Below are positions 62,250 to 64,000 of a stretch of DNA of 64,000 nucleotides, one piece after another (position 1 is the stretch's first letter; the number at the start of each line of letters is the position of its first letter). Where the stretch lies: assembly GCF_003362805.1 (NCBI RefSeq), contig NZ_QNQT01000005.1:205701-269700 (forward strand), written 5' to 3'. The notes beneath the pieces are model-generated. The model was given only the letters and a program-made list of their open reading frames with translations, was not told the DNA's origin and did not search any database. The stretch is from Neobacillus piezotolerans. Its GTDB lineage: Bacteria; Bacillota; Bacilli; Bacillales; Cytobacillaceae. A program made the translations under genes and the position numbers.

Positions 62250-62313
62250 TGAAACCGGTCACCAGTATATCTTTTGCCGGGTATCTCTATGTAGGTGCTG
62301 GAACCGATTCCAG
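62250..62313 (-). promoter_or_regulatory. Candidate operators and -10 box of the sugar importer operon
   Basis: Upstream of the binding-protein gene are TGAAACCGGTCACC (62250-62263), which resembles a LacI-family or cre-type operator, the minus-strand -10-like TATACT (about 62264-62272), and a palindrome CTGGAACCGATTCCAG (62298-62313). Regulation by a LacI-family repressor or CcpA is plausible but not proved. Confidence 0.4.
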
Positions 62314-62391
62314 GAAAATGTAATGCTAAATCGTATTTACCCTTGTTTCGTTTAAAAAAACCGGATGTTTCCCAATCGTATGAAGGTTTCC

Positions 62392-62428
62392 AAAAAACGA
62401 CAGCGCAGGCACAACCGTCCCGCGCTGT
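62392..62428 (-). terminator. Terminator of the staygreen gene
   Basis: On the minus strand ACAGCGC/GCGCTGT with a 15-base loop is followed by CGTTTTTTGG. Confidence 0.5.
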
Positions 62429-62904
62429 TACGTAACCTTTTGTTCTCGGGCAGAAGTAAGGTACTGCCTTGGCGTCCCGTAGAAAAGCACTTTTTGGAAC
62501 TCCGGATAAATAGAATCAAAATGAATGTAGATGGGGGCGTCCAGGAGCCATGGAAAGCTTTTGTAAAATACTTGATCACCATAGACAATCGCCGTCAATG
62601 CCAGCTCCATTTCCTTTTTAAAAATCAGAAACCGGACCTTTGAATGCTGCTCGTCAAATTCACCTCCGCTCACGTGGACACGCCCGGACATCGAATATTC
62701 CCCCATGCTTTGGATCCACTCGGTGAAAACCTCATCCTTAGCCGTATTGGCTGTGGAAAAGCTAAATTCTGGCCCAATCGTTAAAAAGAGCTTGCCGGTC
62801 ACATCCGAATGGGATAGTGTATATTTTCTTCCATCCAATGGCCTGAAAGGTGTAACCGGCGCGATATAGGCAACCGCCAAATTTCCAGGATCGAATTTAG
62901 TCAA
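62428..62904 (-). CDS. Staygreen family protein
   Basis: The 158-residue protein contains the staygreen pattern RKYTLSHSDVTGKLFLTIG near residue 30. Plant SGR proteins remove Mg from chlorophyll; non-photosynthetic bacilli carry homologues whose natural substrate is unknown. The TTG at 62904 is ten bases from AAAGGAG and fits better than the TTG at 62913. It is transcribed singly. Confidence 0.75.
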   Translation of the reverse strand: MTKFDPGNLAVAYIAPVTPFRPLDGRKYTLSHSDVTGKLFLTIGPEFSFSTANTAKDEVFTEWIQSMGEYSMSGRVHVSGGEFDEQHSKVRFLIFKKEMELALTAIVYGDQVFYKSFPWLLDAPIYIHFDSIYPEFQKVLFYGTPRQYLTSAREQKVT

Positions 62905-62998
62905 GGCAAGCAAACTCCTTTCCCTTATACGTACCTGGTTTATACTATGCGTCCGTTACAATTCCGTGACAGCTGCCTATGACTCCATGAATGGAGCA

Positions 62999-63039
62999 AT
63001 AAAAAAACCCTTCTCTTATATAAAAAGAAAAGGGGTTTC
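62999..63039 (-). terminator. Terminator of the zinc-ribbon/RDD gene
   Basis: On the minus strand AAACCCCTTTTCT pairs with AGAGAAGGGTTT (one G-U) and ends in a T-run. Confidence 0.75.
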
Positions 63040-63045
63040 CTGCTA

Positions 63046-63750
63046 TTATTTTTTAATAACATACGTACCGGCTATAAAGTCATGAAGGGTACGTTTTTCT
63101 TTCGTAAAGAGAGCCATAAGGTAGCCGATTCCTAAAATAATGGTAGACAGGAATGTAGCGAAGTACCTGCCGATTGCCCGGCCATAACTGATTCGTCCGC
63201 CATCAGGTCCGATTACCTTTATGCCCATTGCCATCTTTCCGAGGGTTGCTTGATTGGAGGAGCCCTCCATTCCCGCTTTGTAGGCAATGCCGATAATAAA
63301 GGAAAGGAAGTTTGTAATTCCCTCGTTGTCGAATGCTACGAACACCATTCCCAGGAAGAAGCCCGCAACCCCTAAAATAACGGAATCAATGATTAGCGCG
63401 ACAAGTCTTTCGCCAAAGTTTGCATAGCGGACATTGCCTTCCCTGTTGTTAGCAGCGTTATAAGAACCATAATTGTGTGAAGGGCTGGACTGGAAACCGC
63501 CTCCGTTCCCGCTGTTAAGACCATTTGTATCTCCTATGGCGTCAAAGCTGCCTGTAACAGGAGCTGTCTGGGCTGGTGTGGGCCCGTCAGCGAATTTATA
63601 TCCGCAGATGTTGCAGAATTCATCGCCATTTTGCCTTTCAGTGCCGCAGTCCGGGCATACTTCCAAGGCTTTCTTTTCAAGGTATTCCCCGCATTTGCTG
63701 CAATAGCGGGCAGAATCATCATTTAACGTATTGCAATTTGGACAGTACAA
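63046..63750 (-). CDS. Double zinc-ribbon and RDD-domain membrane protein
   Basis: The 234-residue protein starts with two zinc ribbons (CPNC...CSKC and CPDC...CNIC, residues 3-50), a Gly/Ser/Asn-rich linker to about 105, then an RDD domain with three membrane helices (ANFGERLVALIIDSVILGV, ending RTLHDFIAGTYVI). RDD proteins are proposed to be small transporters or anchors; the zinc ribbons would face the cytoplasm. TTG start with AAGGAGG upstream. Confidence 0.82.
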   Translation of the reverse strand: MYCPNCNTLNDDSARYCSKCGEYLEKKALEVCPDCGTERQNGDEFCNICGYKFADGPTPAQTAPVTGSFDAIGDTNGLNSGNGGGFQSSPSHNYGSYNAANNREGNVRYANFGERLVALIIDSVILGVAGFFLGMVFVAFDNEGITNFLSFIIGIAYKAGMEGSSNQATLGKMAMGIKVIGPDGGRISYGRAIGRYFATFLSTIILGIGYLMALFTKEKRTLHDFIAGTYVIKK

Positions 63751-64000
63751 GTAGGTGCCTCCTTAAACAAATTAAATAAATTGCTTATATTATTAATTAG
63801 TATAATAAATTGCCAGAAAGATTACTAGATAAATTGGCTAAGATTGTCATGTTTTGTCACCTTTGGCCTTGGCGATGGCTTTTCAATACGTTGGCAGGAA
63901 GCGCCGCTAATCCATATGAGTCCCGAATCGGACAGTTAAAACAAAAGGGCCGCCGATTTTGAACTATAACCCGAATAATGGACACTTTTAAAAAAGGTCC

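Overview
The window reads as chromosomal DNA of an endospore-forming member of the Bacillaceae (moderate GC, strong AGGAGG-type ribosome binding sites, many TTG/GTG starts). Spore-linked genes (CwlJ-type germination hydrolase, YaaH/SleL-like LysM-GH18 enzyme), the glgBCDAP order, CcpN-YqfL, the YqhV-like, DUF1292 and DUF3231 genes, and a Mn-type yybP-ykoY leader all fit this. I cannot fix the species. No prophage, CRISPR array or rRNA is visible.

Layout. 1-5 kb: MFS exporter, DUF3231 and YqhV-like genes, then an ssuACB-type ABC importer. 5-11 kb: small RHH-like protein, cwlJ, Mug glycosylase, cyclophilin, ExoA, YitT-family protein and a divergent photolyase/cryptochrome. 11-15.3 kb: ccpN (apparent ATT start), the PPDK regulatory kinase/phosphorylase and ppdK in one unit, a gluconeogenic switch. 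15.4-16.7 kb: yybP-ykoY riboswitch, terminator, an interspersed repeat, and a TerC/YjbE membrane protein. 16.8-19.4 kb: SUV3-like helicase. 19.4-19.7 kb: a 27-residue holin-like (type I) toxin behind a perfect LexA box. 20-28 kb: glycogen operon. 28-30 kb: YdcF-like protein, lipoprotein, MDR oxidoreductase.

30.6-42.2 kb is a catabolic island: D-serine dehydratase, aminotransferase, aldehyde dehydrogenase, flavin amine oxidase (preceded by five ~21-bp phased repeats), then a tight operon of CoA-transferase A/B, acyl-CoA dehydrogenase, thiolase, a D-2-hydroxyacid dehydrogenase and a tartrate/D-malate-type dehydrogenase. The layout suggests oxidation of an amine or amino acid to acyl-CoA and thiolysis; the substrate is not evident.

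42.2-44.8 kb holds the most unusual locus: a 7-codon leader peptide, long-range inverted repeats, and an 11-bp hairpin with a U-tract ending just before the ribosome binding site of a MutS2-like ATPase that lacks the C-terminal Smr nuclease domain. Nearby on the other strand is a tRNA-like sequence with perfect acceptor, D and T arms but an aberrant anticodon region. I read the leader as a transcription attenuator, possibly responding to ribosome stalling, by analogy with antibiotic-inducible resistance genes.

45-53.9 kb: small conserved proteins, two GH18 enzymes, tiny ORFs, an APC permease and 6-phosphogluconate dehydrogenase. 54-55.2 kb: a free-standing LAGLIDADG protein with a LexA-like box over its start region. 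55.7-63.8 kb: a membrane protein, a maltodextrin-type ABC importer with a GH15 glucan hydrolase, a staygreen-family protein and a zinc-ribbon/RDD membrane protein.
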